A stretch of DNA of 64,000 nucleotides from Lutraria lutraria. Its lineage: Eukaryota; Mollusca; Bivalvia; Venerida; Mactridae. Position 1 is the first letter of the stretch; each line of letters starts with the position of its first letter. Below, in pieces: positions 34,741-46,862 of the stretch. The position numbers and the translations under genes are program-made. The stretch is taken from the NCBI GenBank assembly GCA_964023205.1, contig OZ026850.1, positions 1,076,368 to 1,140,367 on the forward strand, written 5' to 3'. The notes beneath the pieces are model-generated. The model searched no databases, had not been told where the DNA came from, and saw only the letters and a list, made by a program, of their open reading frames with translations.

Positions 34741-36771
34741 TGTTAACGATAGTGTTCTTTTCAATAATGACAGAAATAAACGTAGCATAAAACTTTTATC
34801 TAAACTTCAGAATTATAACAATTCCATTAAATGATTTGTAACTTGAACCGTAAAATATAAAAGCATAAAAGAACTTGACGGTTTATGTTGCATTTAATCT
34901 GGGAATGATAGTTGATCTAGGGAGTAATGGCGGAAATATGGCGATCATGTAACATGCATAGTCAGTTCTCATCAAAACTATCAAAGGATTCACGCCATGT
35001 ATCTATTCAAATGTACTTTAATGTCCAGGTATGAAATATAAAAATATAAAGTGATTCTTTGTTTAATCGTACCCAACGGACTTCTTGATAAATTATTTTC
35101 TAACTATCGTTCGTGGTCGTCAAAGCAACAATTACAATGGATAAGGGAAGGGGCCAGGCTTGGAGTTTAAGAAATTAAACGTATCTCTTTCTGTTTTGAG
35201 TGCATGCAAATATTCTCTTTAATACTTTGAAGAACTCATTTCTGTAATGAGCACGAACTTATTTTCTCATTTCGCTGTTCAATTTCTAGTTTAAAAAAAA
35301 TAGTCGAAAAAGTCCTAACGAAGAATACCGACGGCTGTTGACACGTGATCTATGTTGGCACGTGATCTGTGTTGACATGTTGCAAGGTGATCTATATTGA
35401 CAGGTGATCTATGTTGACAGGTGATCTATGTTAACAGGAGATCTACACCGACAGGTGACCTATGTTGGATAACAGGCGTTTTTATAGTATAATTCTTACA
35501 TTTTTTTTAAAAGTGGTTTACAGTTCCAGTTTATCTTTTAAATCGCTCCCCTTCCTGACAAGATGATTTATGCGTTCACCTTCAGAAAGAATTTAACTAA
35601 TGGTTTACTGTTACATGTTTTGCGCATTTATCTGAATATTTCTCCCAGTAAATATTGTTAAAAAACAAAGTTTATGTTAAACTAGTAGTCTTAGAATATT
35701 TATTTGCTTGTAGATGAATTATGCATGGAATTAGAATACTTGAAATCTGACGTCATACTCAACAAACCCTGTCGAAAAGTGGGTGCGACTAATACGCGAG
35801 TTTAATTCATTCTAATTAGAATTTTACGTTGTGTAATGTATCAAATAAATATTTGCTGAGTAAGCTGCGATGTTAGGTGATACATGTAAATATTTCCATC
35901 AAATATTTGCTGACCAAGTGAAATTGTTTGTTTACGTGCAGTAAGTCCGCCTTATGAAGACCGCCTTTTTTTATCAAGGTTAACATCTTTTATTTTGAAC
36001 TGCAGATCTCATGATAAATAGACATTTTGAGAAAATATTGAAATCTTTCGTCCCGTTCAAACCTGTGTTACAGTCCACTTCTGAATAAAGACCACTACGT
36101 GCATAAAGGTTATTCTTTAAAAAACTGTTATTGATTATGTAGAACAAATGACCTCCGAATAAAGGCTACCTATCAATAAAGGACATATTTTGTCTTTCTC
36201 AAGGGTGTCCGTTGTTCACAGGTTTGAATGTGCTCATGGAAGTTGAACTTAATGCAGAAGGTTTTTATTTATGATCTCAAAAATAAATTTTCAAAATGGA
36301 AATATTTTCACAGCGGATGTAGATAACAGAAGTACGAAGGTCCGCATGAAAAATTCATGCGCCAAGCGAATGATGGCCTAGTGGAGTTGAACAAAAAAAA
36401 GTTGAATTCACAAAAATTCCATGTAGACACACGATGCGATCATGTTTCAAACACACAGGGGTAGATATATATTCCCAGGTACAAATATACCACAGCCTCT
36501 TTACAAAACGTTTTCCACTTAATTAGAACACTCGTACCTTTAATTAAATACTTGGCTACTGAACTTATCGAGGAATGCTTACCTAATATTAAGACTGGTA
36601 AAGAATTCGTCGGTTGTTGTTGTCACGTGGCAGACGTTTCGTTGATTAATTCGATTTTTAATGTATGGATAAATTATTAGTTAGAACCAAAGGACCTGTT
36701 TATTAGATTACTACAATATTCGGTGATTAAACTCAGCGTCAGACAAGTGCATGAGTATTGTTTATTATATA
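34741..36771. other. intergenic; about 20-bp repeat at 35335-35465
   Basis: No gene. About seven degenerate units of gacaggtgatctatgtt lie at 35335-35465. 36065-36210 has 'ccacttctgaataaagacc' text of a MITE related to family G. 36313-36378 is a fragment of repeat D. Confidence 0.5.
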
Positions 36772-36947
36772 CAGTACAATCTCTCCAGAGCGGCCCTCTG
36801 TAGAGCAATAACCTCTCTATAACAACACCTTCAAAATTTCCGTAAGCTGATATTTACTATAAATTTAACCTCTGTAGAGCAACAACCTCTAATCAACGGC
36901 CAATATTTGCAGCTTCAACTAGGTGTTGCTCTACAGAGGTTGGACTA
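36772..36947 (+). mobile_element. MITE family A copy
   Basis: cagtacaatctctccagagc at the left, ctctacagaggttggacta at the right, flanked by TA. The interior is diverged from the family consensus. Confidence 0.8.
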
Positions 36948-37141
36948 TACTTACAGTGAAACCTTACTAAGCGACCATTTTGATATTAAGGCCGCGACGA
37001 TTTTGTTCATGAGAGATTTTATATGAGAGGTTGACAGTTAAATGCGGAGAACAGGGTTAGAATCCATAAATACTGGCTAGGTTAACTGCTCGCCGATTTA
37101 TAACTAAAATACTGTTTTAATCAGGCGTAAAAACTGTCAAT

Positions 37142-37352
37142 CTACAGTATTGTTTTTAATTTATTAATTCCATCGAATTTAACGCCATTTTCAATATTAT
37201 TTCGGTCATATCGTGACAATTCAACATCGGAGACAATATCTTCAGTCAAATTTGTAACTGACAGTGTGGGCCACGTCCGGAGTTCGAACTCACAAATTTT
37301 AACCTCTAGATCAGTAGACCAACGCTTTAACCACTGAGCTAACCGGACGGAC
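37142..37352 (-). mobile_element. tRNA-derived SINE, minus strand
   Basis: On the minus strand: GGTTAGCTCAGTGGTTAAAG (A box), GAGTTCGAACTCCGG (B box), then gaccgaaataatattgaaaa and tggcgttaaattcgat. Same family as 18224-18531. Confidence 0.85.
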
Positions 37353-37501
37353 CAATCTAAAATAATACCAGTTAGAACTTTTATTTCCAATACAAATCTT
37401 TGCCGTATATTTTCAAGTCTGAATAAAGATCCCCTTTTAGAAAGACCACTTTTGTCACTTTCCTGCTTTGTCCGTTATTGATAGACGTGACTGTATATAT
37501 A

Positions 37502-37658
37502 CAATGCAACCTCTCTACAATAACCAACAATGAGAAGGACAGACAATGGCTGTTGTAAGGAGGTGGCTGTTATTGAGAGAGTGGAAACTGGGTAAAATGT
37601 CAATTTGGGTTGCTATACTGGCTGTAACAAGAAGGTGACCGTTCAATGAGGTTCACTG
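37502..37658 (+). mobile_element. MITE family H (CAATGCAACCTCTC ends)
   Basis: Left end caatgcaacctctctacaa, right end caatgaggttcactg, TA on both sides. Related to family A only at the termini, so probably mobilised by the same transposase type. Confidence 0.7.
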
Positions 37659-37934
37659 TATAAGAATAAGATACATTGCATTAAGCACTTATGATGCCAG
37701 AAACTTATAGATTTTGTCAGGTTTTATGGCACGATGTCTACCTTTGTTTTTGTCGGTGAAATTATGTTATAAAGACTAATCGCTACGTACTTTACTTTGC
37801 TAATAATTCTATGAGAAATTTTCTTTCCAAGAATCTAATTATAAAATTAAATTAAGTCATTAATTAATTTGTTATTATTAGGATCAAAAGGGAATTGAAT
37901 GTTGGTAATAAAGTTCTATAAGCGTCCGCATCAC

Positions 37935-38136
37935 GTTGTTTAAGGCCACTGTTTCTGGTTACACGACCAAACCTAATTTCTCCTCGCGACCCTAGACTTT
38001 TATTAGGCCAGGTGAATGGAAAACTCACTTTCGCACTTTTTTTACCCGTCTTTCCACACACTTTCAAGAGCCCATAAAATACCTCACCTGGCAACTTATT
38101 TTTTAATGAGCATGTAACCTGAAACAAACAATATTT
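37935..38136 (+). repeat. dispersed repeat J, copy 2
   Basis: Shares ctggttacacgacc, attaggccaggtgaa, cacactttcaagagccc and taatgagcatgtaacctg with the copies at 20771 and 51314. Confidence 0.7.
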
Positions 38137-38237
38137 TAGGTTTAACCAAATATTTGCTTGGAATTTTAAACACGGCGGACAAGAAAGTATAGTGCAATGA
38201 ATGGCGAATTGTCAGTAATTTAAGCTTTCGATATTGC

Positions 38238-38315
38238 CAATCGTAACTACTCGGTTATTTCCGGTACACAGAAATACGCACTTTTCTTTAGACAAACGCC
38301 GAGGAGTTCCGATTG
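38238..38315 (+). mobile_element. MITE family B, short form, intact ends
   Basis: 78 bp: caatcgtaactactcgg ... ccgaggagttccgattg. The terminal inverted repeats match at most positions. Confidence 0.85.
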
Positions 38316-39238
38316 CAATATTTCTACTGAATCTTGGACCTATAACAATCTTAATATTAAAGTTTTTTTTACTGAGTTATGCAATTCGATAAGATAAAAC
38401 GAATACATTTGCCTAACTAAGATAACAGGCTTATTTGTTAGTTAACTGAAATTCCAAGCGCTGGTAATTCGCTTTATGTTGCGGTACTTCAATAGTTTCT
38501 CGCTAGTGTTTGTTGCTGTAATTCTATTCAGTGAATATTAATCGTTTTGTTTACTGTGTTTTCATAACAGCGCATTGATATGTTTGTTGTTAATAAATAC
38601 TGCCTGGTTCCTAGTAAAATTATTTGGTTCCAAGCATCGTACGCGGTATATATCATGTTTACAAGAGTTGCTGGGTTTCAAACCGTCTTCAAACACAAAC
38701 AGTTAATTCGTGTCACGTGAGACAGAAATGATAAACAATTTCATGAAATAATAAAATTATCTTTTCTGTTATGATGTCGAATAAAACAAATTCAAAAACT
38801 TGAAGCCAATATATTAAAATCTACTCTTAACTATTTATCAGTTCACTTTCAAAATAATCCTGACTTATGTCTACGGACATGGTATTAGAGTGTTATGTAG
38901 TTATTTGTGTTGATTTAACTTTTATGGCGGCATAAAATAAAAATAAACAAAAAATGATAGCAATTTTTCACAACAAAACCATTTTCTAATATAATGTAAA
39001 CAAAAATAGATATTATATATCTATTTTTCATCGATAAATGACTGAGATATCCCGAACCTAAGTTTTTTGAAATTCTTCCGCTTAAAAATAGTTCCAATAT
39101 AAATGTTTTTAAAGCTTATTAACTAAAGTGGTTCATGACAATAAATGCTAAAAAATATAATCTTTTCATTAACATTCCGAAGAACAAGGCAATTAAAACA
39201 ATTCTTCAAAATTACGTCTGTCATTAATTTTTTGAATA
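38316..39238. other. intergenic, nothing recognised
   Basis: AT-rich unique sequence without coding or repeat signal that I can identify. Confidence 0.4.
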
Positions 39239-39424
39239 CCAAAGTACTGAAAATACTTATGGAAACCAAACTTACATAGACTCGCACTGCAACATGGAAC
39301 GGGAACCATTTTAACAATTGCATGGCGGATTTAGAAAACGTAGTGCTTAGGCCAGCATAAAAATTCATGCGCGCAGAGCGAGTGCCAGTGCAGTGCAAGT
39401 CTATGAAATTGCAGCTACCACGAG
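39239..39424 (-). repeat. dispersed repeat D, near-complete copy
   Basis: Inverse orientation to 46536-46722; shares aaagtactgaaaatact, ttgcatggcggatttag and aaaattcatgcgcgc. It also includes the family C motif gaacgggaacc, so C may derive from D. Confidence 0.7.
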
Positions 39425-39716
39425 TACGTTTAGTACTTTGATTTCTTTTATCAGTCTACGCACATTATAAACGCGTTCCTGTTAAATTGTTCTAGAGAGA
39501 TCAACTCAGAAGAAACATGCGTAACTAATTAACGAAAGTCTTTAAAATGTTATAACACGAGTTTTATACTCACTGGAAAACTTGAGATAAGTATATTTGT
39601 AGGTGTGTTGGTGTAATAATATCGGTACATTATAGATATATAACAATATGTATGATACATACCTGTTGATACATACACGAGTGTTATAATATATCATTCT
39701 AAATGATACTCATGTA

Positions 39717-39879
39717 CAGTACAACCTCTCCTGAGCGACCCTCTCTTTAGCAACAACCTCCCTGCAACAACAGTATAATGTTTTCCCACTGCACGTTTTA
39801 ACTCCATGTATTATAATTAATTTAACAGCAACATAATTTTACTACTACCAAAGGATGTTGCCTTGGAGAGGTTGCACTG
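39717..39879 (+). mobile_element. MITE family A, intact copy with TA target duplication
   Basis: 163 bp from cagtacaacctctcctg to gagaggttgcactg, flanked by TA on each side. The TA duplication and CAGT...ACTG ends are the pattern of Tc1/mariner and pogo-type elements. No transposase is encoded. Confidence 0.9.
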
Positions 39880-39940
39880 TACATACTGTATTAGTAAGTC
39901 AAATGTCGGTGATTTACCTGAACATGTATTAAGCATAATA

Positions 39941-40686
39941 CAGTACAACCTCTCCAAAGCAACACCCTTTGGAAGAAACAAAATTATGTTGTTGGTCTAG
40001 AGCGGTAAAATTAGTAGTTAAATCATGTACATGTAGTGGGAAAAAGTCATGCTGTTGTTGATGGGTGGTTGTTGCTCAAGAGAGATAGCCGCTCTGGAGA
40101 GGTTGTTGCTTACTAGACGGTCGCTCTGGAGAGGTTTTTGCTTACTAGAGGGTCGCTCTGGAGAGGTTGTTGCTTACTAGACGGTCGCTCTGGAGAGGTT
40201 GTTGCTTCCTAGACGGTCGCTCTGGAGAGGTTGTTGCTTACTAGACGGTCGCTCTGGAGAGGTTGTTGCTTACTAGAGGGCCGCTCTGGAGAGGTTGTTG
40301 CTTACTAAAGGGCCGCTCTGGAGAGGTTGTTGCTTACTAAAGGGTCGCTCTGGAGAGGTTGTTGCTCAAGAGAGGGCCACTCAGGAGAGGTTGTTTCTTA
40401 CTAGAGGGCCGCTCTGGAGAGGTTGTTGCTTACTAGAGAGCCGCTCTGAAGAGGTTGTTGCTTACTGGAGGGTCGCTCTGGAGAGGTTGTTGCTCAAGAG
40501 AGGGCCACTCAGGAGAGGTTGTTGCTTACTAGAGGGCCGCTCTGGAGAGGGTGTTGCTTACTAGAGGGCCGCTCTGGAGAGGTTGTTGCTCAAGAGAGGG
40601 CCGCTCTGGAGAGGATGATGCTTAATAGAGGGTCGCTCTGGAGAGGTTGTTGTTGAAGAGGGGCCGCTCTGGAGAGGTAGTACTAT
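39941..40686 (+). mobile_element. MITE family A copy expanded by an internal minisatellite
   Basis: The left end (TA|cagtacaacctctccaaag) and first 130 bp are normal. The right half (ctctggagaggttgttgc) is then amplified, and the element closes near 40686 with ggagaggtagtacta. Confidence 0.85.
40085..40675 (+). repeat. 32-bp minisatellite, about 18 units, derived from a MITE end
   Basis: Units read cgctctggagaggttgttgc+ttactagacggt. Alternating variants have ttactagaggg, ttactaaaggg or tcaagagaggg. The open frame across it is a consequence of the repeat. Confidence 0.95.
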
Positions 40687-41227
40687 AGTTTAATTTTTAT
40701 TTTTTCTGTTTGACTAAATCTAGTAATATATATACGGACTCGCTTCGTGTGAGAGGCAACAAACCCAGCCTATTGATTTGTAACGAGTAGCTAATTCGTG
40801 TCTACCGGGACAAACGCGTTAAACAAAAATACAAATGGTACCAAACAGAACTTCACAGAAATGTCAATTTAAATTCTCGAAGGGTTTCGTCGTTTCACAT
40901 TTACTAAAATTTGGAAACTAGCGGTTCCGTTCATTCTTCAGTCTGTAATCTCGCGAAAATCGATGCTAGAAAATTTCAACGTAGAATAAACAACTAAAAG
41001 TACAAAAACTCGTGAATTCCCGTGATAGTTGTGTACAAATTTGTCACAAGAATGATTTTTTAAATTTCGGTTATTAATGTATTTTACGACGACTCACGTT
41101 TTTTTATGCAACATTTTGAAGACGGGCCACAGAAGCCGAGATTTATACTTTTGACCTTTGCTTAGAAGTCCGAGGCTGTGTCACTTGACCACAACGACTT
41201 AATATTTAACTTTTTCGCATCACTACA

Positions 41228-41410
41228 CAGTAAACCTGAATATGTATTTAATCCACCAGTCGAACTCCAAAAACATGGTCTTTATTTTGAGTTGGTGTCA
41301 AGACTCAATAGCAGGTCGAATCATTGAAGATAATTTGAAAATCGGACCATAAGTCATCTTTATCTCGAGTTGGTCGAAATATTGAGGTGACCGCTAACGG
41401 TGTTTTACTG
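41228..41410 (+). mobile_element. MITE with CAGTAAAC...GTTTTACTG ends
   Basis: Starts cagtaaacctgaatatg, ends accgctaacggtgttttactg with TA following. The interior has diverged inverted text (gtctttattttgagttgg / catctttatctcgagttgg). Confidence 0.6.
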
Positions 41411-41418
41411 TATTTGTA

Positions 41419-41545
41419 CAGTACAACCTCCCCAGAGCGGCTCGTCTGAAGCAACTACCTCCCTTCAACAACAGTATGATTTTCCCACTGCACGATTTAA
41501 CTATTAATTTAACCTCTCTAGTGCAACAACCTCTCATGATTTCAT
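41419..41545 (+). mobile_element. MITE family A, 3'-truncated
   Basis: TA|cagtacaacctccccagagc, then the usual interior up to agtgcaacaacctctca, where the match stops. Confidence 0.75.
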
Positions 41546-41617
41546 GAAGTCCTTTCGAAAGGGGGTCAAGGTTGTCACGTAGATAAAGTTTACATCCTGA
41601 TATAGTCTAAGTACTGT

Positions 41618-41690
41618 AGAAAAAAACGTACTACTTAGGTCCGCATAAAAATTCATGCGCGCCTAGCGACTGACGGCTATGGATAGCTGA
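41618..41690 (-). repeat. dispersed repeat D, fragment
   Basis: tacttaggtccgcataaaaa, ttcatgcgcgcctagcg, ctgacggctatgg. Confidence 0.7.
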
Positions 41691-42447
41691 ACTATCGTTC
41701 AATTAAAACGAAAACAAACAAAAAGATTTTCGTAAAATATTCTGAACTAACTATGAGTTGAATTTGCTTTCGTGCGGTTTAAAGAAAAATAAATCCGCTT
41801 CGATGCAAGATGCTTTGAACAGGTGTTTCGAAATAGTGGTAATATTTTAAGTGATCTTAATTTAATTAACAGATTTTTAAAAAAAATATGGATCGTGTTC
41901 AATTTTACTTTTTATTCGCTTTACGATGTCTAAGGCTTCTTAATTGACTGTAATTAGTGCAGCACAGCAATAAAATCATATAAATAGACTACTGCACGTG
42001 AAAACATGTGCGGAAATGTAGAACACGTGTTGTTTTCTTGAATAATTTTCTAAAGCAGAAAATAGTTAAAAGTCAACAGTCACAAATTTGTTGGAATTTT
42101 ATCAAACTTTAATGCACGAGTTATGTTACACAAGTATTATCAAAATACACGTGCATGCTCAAAGATAATAATATCAACGATAACAATTATGATAAATTTG
42201 TTACAGTTCTGAGGATTTTTTTATCACAACATTTCAAAGGTCGTAGAAACATAACCATGGTCTAAAATCGAGCGATCGACGCCTTCGCTGAAAAACTTAT
42301 CATATCAAGGCAAATCATATAGCTAACAACGCCTTAACTTGCTACAAAAGTGTCTTCGGTCAATTATTCCATTTTCTTGTTAGAAACCGACGTCAGATAA
42401 CTCTTTTCAAATTCAGTTCAATTACCTCCCTTTATCAATTCCACAGA

Positions 42448-44046
42448 TTAACTTTTCCAGAATATTTCAATGACATTTTTTCTGTAGTCTTTATTCATGA
42501 TCGCGTAAATAAAAGGCCGAGTTATACTATTAAAGAAATAACTTCGTAAAAACACGTGATAAATGATTTGTTCCGTTCTACCAATTTTTCCCGGAATGTC
42601 CGGATACACGTATCTTAGCGTCACGATAATCAAAAAAGGGAGGTAACTCAACATAAACGTAAAAGTCACCACTCTCATTATTAACGTATTCCTTTTTATT
42701 GAAATCTCCTTGATACATGTAGGTCTTGGTTTGTCTACTAACTCGCTTGTTGAAAACATGTGGCTACCGTCAATACTGACACTACGAGGAAAAGAAATAT
42801 TTGACGCCTTAGGCTTAACATCACTAAATTGAAAGTTTGTGTAAGTTCCCGGATGTGAAAAAGGTCTAATGTTCACTTTATCAGGAATGCTTTCCTTCGC
42901 CTTACCTGTACTGTCTAGTTCAGTCTCTTGAAGTTGTGATTCTGCAGCAAGTTGCAAATGAATGTTACTTAAACTACGACTAATCGGGCCTCGCTTTGGT
43001 CTTGGTCTCCCATTGGACAATTCCTGAGTACATTTTGTATTTGAATTCTGGGATTCCTTTGTATTAACGACGTCATCGATATTCGACGGTCGCTTGTTCC
43101 TCATATACGGAAGGGCGTCATTGCTTACCGACTTTGATTTCCCTCCACAACAGACGGATCCAGTTATGGCTGATACTAAGCTATCTTTTAACATCCGGCT
43201 CTTTCTTCCCTTTGAATCGATACCGGAATGAGATGAGATGTACAGCCGGCGTCCTATGATTAAATACGTCACAAACAATGCAAAGAATATAATCACGTGA
43301 CAAATGAACAAAAATCCTTGGAAAGCATACGTCATAGTTGTGTCTTCATAGAAATGGTAATTCGTCACCAAGCAAGTTCGAGCCTCCACAACGGCTCGTG
43401 TTTCATTATGCTCTCTTGGCAACGGAATCTCGTAGCTAAATGTTCCATATATGAACATGGATGGCCACTGAGTGCAAATCCCGAGCATAAAGGCCCCAAT
43501 GCACGTTTTAACGGCATAAAATTCATCCAAAGTTATTCGCTTAAATGGACAACACACTAAGAGGTAGCGATCAAAGGCGACAGCAACGAGGACGAACGAA
43601 TATGAAGCTGTTGTGACGTAGGACAAATACCGGGAAATCTTGCAAAATATGTCAAAATCGAAAGAAATCGGTTTTGAAAGAATGACAATTTCTATCGGCA
43701 TGTTTACGGAACAATTGATTAAGTCAAGAATCGCAAGAGCTATTACGAATACGCAGGAATTATTGCGTGTCCACTTCATAGAGAAAACATAAAACACCAA
43801 AATGTTTCCAATTAGGCCTAGAAATATATAAAAACAAATAACGCACAAGGGATATACCATGATCCCAAACACTTTCTGCTCAGCAAGGTCGAAGTCAGGC
43901 CCAGATGTGATCACAGTTTTATTCAGTGCGGAGCTGTTACCGTGCTCTGATTGGATGATTTGAGCGGAAGTTGTCACAAAATGTCTACCGTCGGTTTGAT
44001 TGGACACAGGGTACGGAAAAGGAGATGTTGATGCCGACACAGCCAT
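42448..44046 (-). CDS. class A (rhodopsin-like) G protein-coupled receptor, single exon, 532 aa
   Basis: Start chosen at the ATG at 44046 (MAVSAST); an in-frame GTG lies just upstream. The N-terminus has three N-glycosylation sites (NQT 16, NSS 37, NKT 42). Seven membrane segments are visible: TM1 with GN 80-81, TM2 with D108, TM3 from C135 to the DRY motif at 159-161, TM4 near 180-200, TM5 240-264, TM6 457-478 with P470, TM7 496-515. C135 and C225 can form the usual disulfide. The third intracellular loop is about 185 residues and rich in Ser, Lys and Arg. TM6 lacks the CWxP signature (SYLP) and TM7 has RPFIY instead of NPxxY. It is most like invertebrate peptide- or amine-type orphan receptors; the ligand cannot be told. 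Confidence 0.92.
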   Translation of the reverse strand: MAVSASTSPFPYPVSNQTDGRHFVTTSAQIIQSEHGNSSALNKTVITSGPDFDLAEQKVFGIMVYPLCVICFYIFLGLIGNILVFYVFSMKWTRNNSCVFVIALAILDLINCSVNMPIEIVILSKPISFDFDIFCKISRYLSYVTTASYSFVLVAVAFDRYLLVCCPFKRITLDEFYAVKTCIGAFMLGICTQWPSMFIYGTFSYEIPLPREHNETRAVVEARTCLVTNYHFYEDTTMTYAFQGFLFICHVIIFFALFVTYLIIGRRLYISSHSGIDSKGRKSRMLKDSLVSAITGSVCCGGKSKSVSNDALPYMRNKRPSNIDDVVNTKESQNSNTKCTQELSNGRPRPKRGPISRSLSNIHLQLAAESQLQETELDSTGKAKESIPDKVNIRPFSHPGTYTNFQFSDVKPKASNISFPRSVSIDGSHMFSTSELVDKPRPTCIKEISIKRNTLIMRVVTFTFMLSYLPFLIIVTLRYVYPDIPGKIGRTEQIIYHVFLRSYFFNSITRPFIYAIMNKDYRKNVIEIFWKS

Positions 44047-46535
44047 ATTCACGTGTAACCAACCGACAACCCGAAAAATTAATTTGATATTTCACACACT
44101 GGCATTGTCACTAAAAACGAATGAAACTCTTTAATAAAACGTGTCCTGAAGTTAAGACTTTGATCGCACACTTCACTCGCGCAAATGTCGTATGTTTACA
44201 AATATTTATTTACTCCCATTTTCTAGAAAAAAAAGAAATCAAATTCTAATTGAACTTATAAGTTGAAGAAAAAAGTCCAAGTGTCAAATTCACTGTAATT
44301 TGTTTTAGTCTGAGTTCAGTACAAAATTGACTTAAGAATTATTGGCACCGTTTAAAACACTCCAAGCACTTTTAACTATCAATATCCAAGTTGTGTGTGT
44401 GGATTTTTTTCAGTGGAAAACATGACTAGTTTAACCACGTATTGTGAATATTTGTTTTCCTCACTTTCGTTGTGAAATCCAAAATGCAAATATATCGACA
44501 ATTTAACGAACCACGCAAACAACAAACAAACACCTAGCACAATAAATCCAGCCAAAAATGAATTCTACAGAGATGAGAATTCTCCGAACTCAAGATGAAG
44601 TCGTTACGTATTACAATCTGTGTGTTTTTTATATTCCATATGTTTCCAAAATAAAAAAATACAGTAAAACCTTGTCAAGCGACCATCTTCAGATTCCGAC
44701 CACTGCATTCATTACAACGAACATATTTTCGCAACTGATTTTCCACAATTTTTTAAGTTAATAATAAAACCACCTCACTTGTATTGCCATGTTTTTATCT
44801 TAATGTCGAGCTGTGACTGCGCAGTACATCCGTCTTCCTTCAAAATGATTGACTCGGTATCTCTCGTAAGACACATATTATCAGGCGTTCGTGATATCCG
44901 TCTGTCGATTAGTTCTGTGTAATATCATAATCATTCCGAAATAGAATATTCTTTATACATCCCCCTGTATATTAAGTTATAAACCGTAAGTGTTTTATAA
45001 TAAACGTATATCTCTGACAATGGTAAGATTAAAACAAAACAAAGAACGTTTGATGCCAAGAATGAATCATTCAGCGGAGTGAAGAAGTACGATTATCGAA
45101 TGATCCGATAATCGTTAAAAGTCTTATCAGATCAGTACTTCGATAATCGACCATTAGAAGTTATATCGATCAGAAGTTCGATGATTGTTAAAGGTCATAT
45201 CGATAACAAGTCCAATAATCGTTAAAGGTAATATCGATTAAAAGTTCGATAATCCTTAGAGGTCATGTCAACCAAAGGCCCGATAATCCACAGCCAATTA
45301 GATCCAGACTTAATCCGATTATGCTTGTTTAATCTCTCACTAAACCACTTTTTCATTAAATGCACAAACCCTTTGAAGATGTTAGACCGATAATCTAAAT
45401 CACTTCCCGATTATCGGTACAGATGAATTTACATCGATACATCACAAAACAAGATATAATATTATCGAATTAAATCCTTTCGTTGGAACCTTCATTTAGC
45501 CTTTATGTGCATAATGACAGCTACAAAGACATGCTTAAATTCAACTTTTTTAATTATTTAATCTAATTTCTGAAAAAAAACCTGATAATTCCGTGATGTA
45601 AATGTTTTGTAGAAGTTTATTTTCACAACTTTTCACAAAACACGTATCTTCAACTGTTTTAACATAATTATTTTCCCTCCGAATAACAAGAGAGCAAAAA
45701 CACAATTCAGTCTTACGTTGTAACTTTTCAAGCCTCTGAGCGTTTTACCACATATCAGTGTCATATAGACGCTCGGATAGCTGGCATAACTTCACAGTAG
45801 GAATCGTAATATATTTAGCGTGTTCGAATCAAACTTATACCACGTGGATATCAAATAAAAGATATAAACAACTCATAAGGTACATGTGTGTCTGAACAAC
45901 ACGTTACATAACCAATTGGTATGAAATCAATTCACGTTTTTTTCTTTCCTTCATAGAGTTGTTCACGGGAACTTAATCACGGATTCTCTGCAGGTGGAAA
46001 CCAAACAACAGTGAATCCGCGAATTAAGGTCACCAAAAAGTCAAATCTAAAGTTTTATGTACAGTTTGTCCTAAATCACAGGTCTATTAAATTGAGTCTT
46101 GTATAGCAAGGAGTGTTTGCAGAAGAAGGGTCATTCTTGAATTTCAGAATTTATACTAGTACGTTAAATTTGAATTAGTTTTGTATGCTATTTCTGATTT
46201 GAGCTCAATCTATCTAATGATCATAAAGATCGAATTAAATATACTAAAAAAATACACATGACTCTCCACAGACATTACAATGTGCAATTTATGATTATCA
46301 TATTTGCTTTAAATTTATTCGTGTTAATGTTATATGACTGTCAGTATTTTCATTATGTTAAGAGTCTTATACAAGTACCATTGTTTATACATTAACTTCC
46401 TCATATTTTCATGTACACGTGAAGTGAGAGAATAAAAGGATTTTGACTTTGAAAATTAAGTGGTTTTCGGTTACACACCCCTAAATTTCAACAGAGAGTT
46501 GATCGGTGGGATTTCTTTCCTTTTATTTGAAACTT
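44047..46535. other. intergenic; GATAATCG-rich degenerate repeat at 45100-45300
   Basis: The GPCR promoter presumably lies just above 44046 but no clear element is visible. A solo MITE end (cagtaaaaccttgtcaagcg) lies at 44662. At 45100-45300 about five degenerate units contain gttaaaggtcatatcgat and aagttcgataatc. Confidence 0.5.
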
Positions 46536-46722
46536 AACGATAGTTCTACGTCCCATAGCCGTCACTCGCTCGGCGCGCATGAATTTTGATGCGGACCGAA
46601 GTACAAGAACTGCGTATTTCTACATCCGCCATGCAATTGTTAAACTAGTTCCTGTTCCATGTTGCGATGAAAGTCTATGTAAGTTCAGTTTCCATGAGTA
46701 CTTTCAGTACTTTGATTTTTTA
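46536..46722 (+). repeat. dispersed repeat D, near-complete copy
   Basis: From cccatagccgtcactcgctc through gcgcatgaattttgatgcgg, acatccgccatgcaattg and ttcctgttccatgttgc to gagtactttcagtactttg. Best matched by 54588-54752. Confidence 0.75.
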
Positions 46723-46744
46723 AAAACATTTTTTCTGATCCTGA

Positions 46745-46862
46745 TGTAAATGAACATCTGGCTTTTCCAGGCTGGGACTTGAACTGATAGCTGTACCCGA
46801 GGGGCTAGTAATTACTAGTCAGAGACCGAAACCACTCGGCCTAGGAGGCCCAACTGGAGCTG
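46745..46862 (-). mobile_element. tRNA-like SINE head (Leu/Ser-type), minus strand
   Basis: On the minus strand GGCCGAGTGGTTTCGG (A box) and ATCAGTTCAAGTCC (B box) are spaced as in a tRNA with a long variable arm. The 3' flank (ccagatgttcatttacatca) is SINE-like. Stems are incomplete, so a functional tRNA gene is unlikely. Confidence 0.65.

Noticed and set aside
37864..38127. 87-residue minus frame (GEIRFGRVTRNSG...)
   Set aside because: Lies in dispersed repeat J, which is present in three copies without a conserved frame.
40295..40564. 89-residue frame with repeated GPLWRGCC-type segments
   Set aside because: It is a translation of the 32-bp minisatellite inside MITE A.
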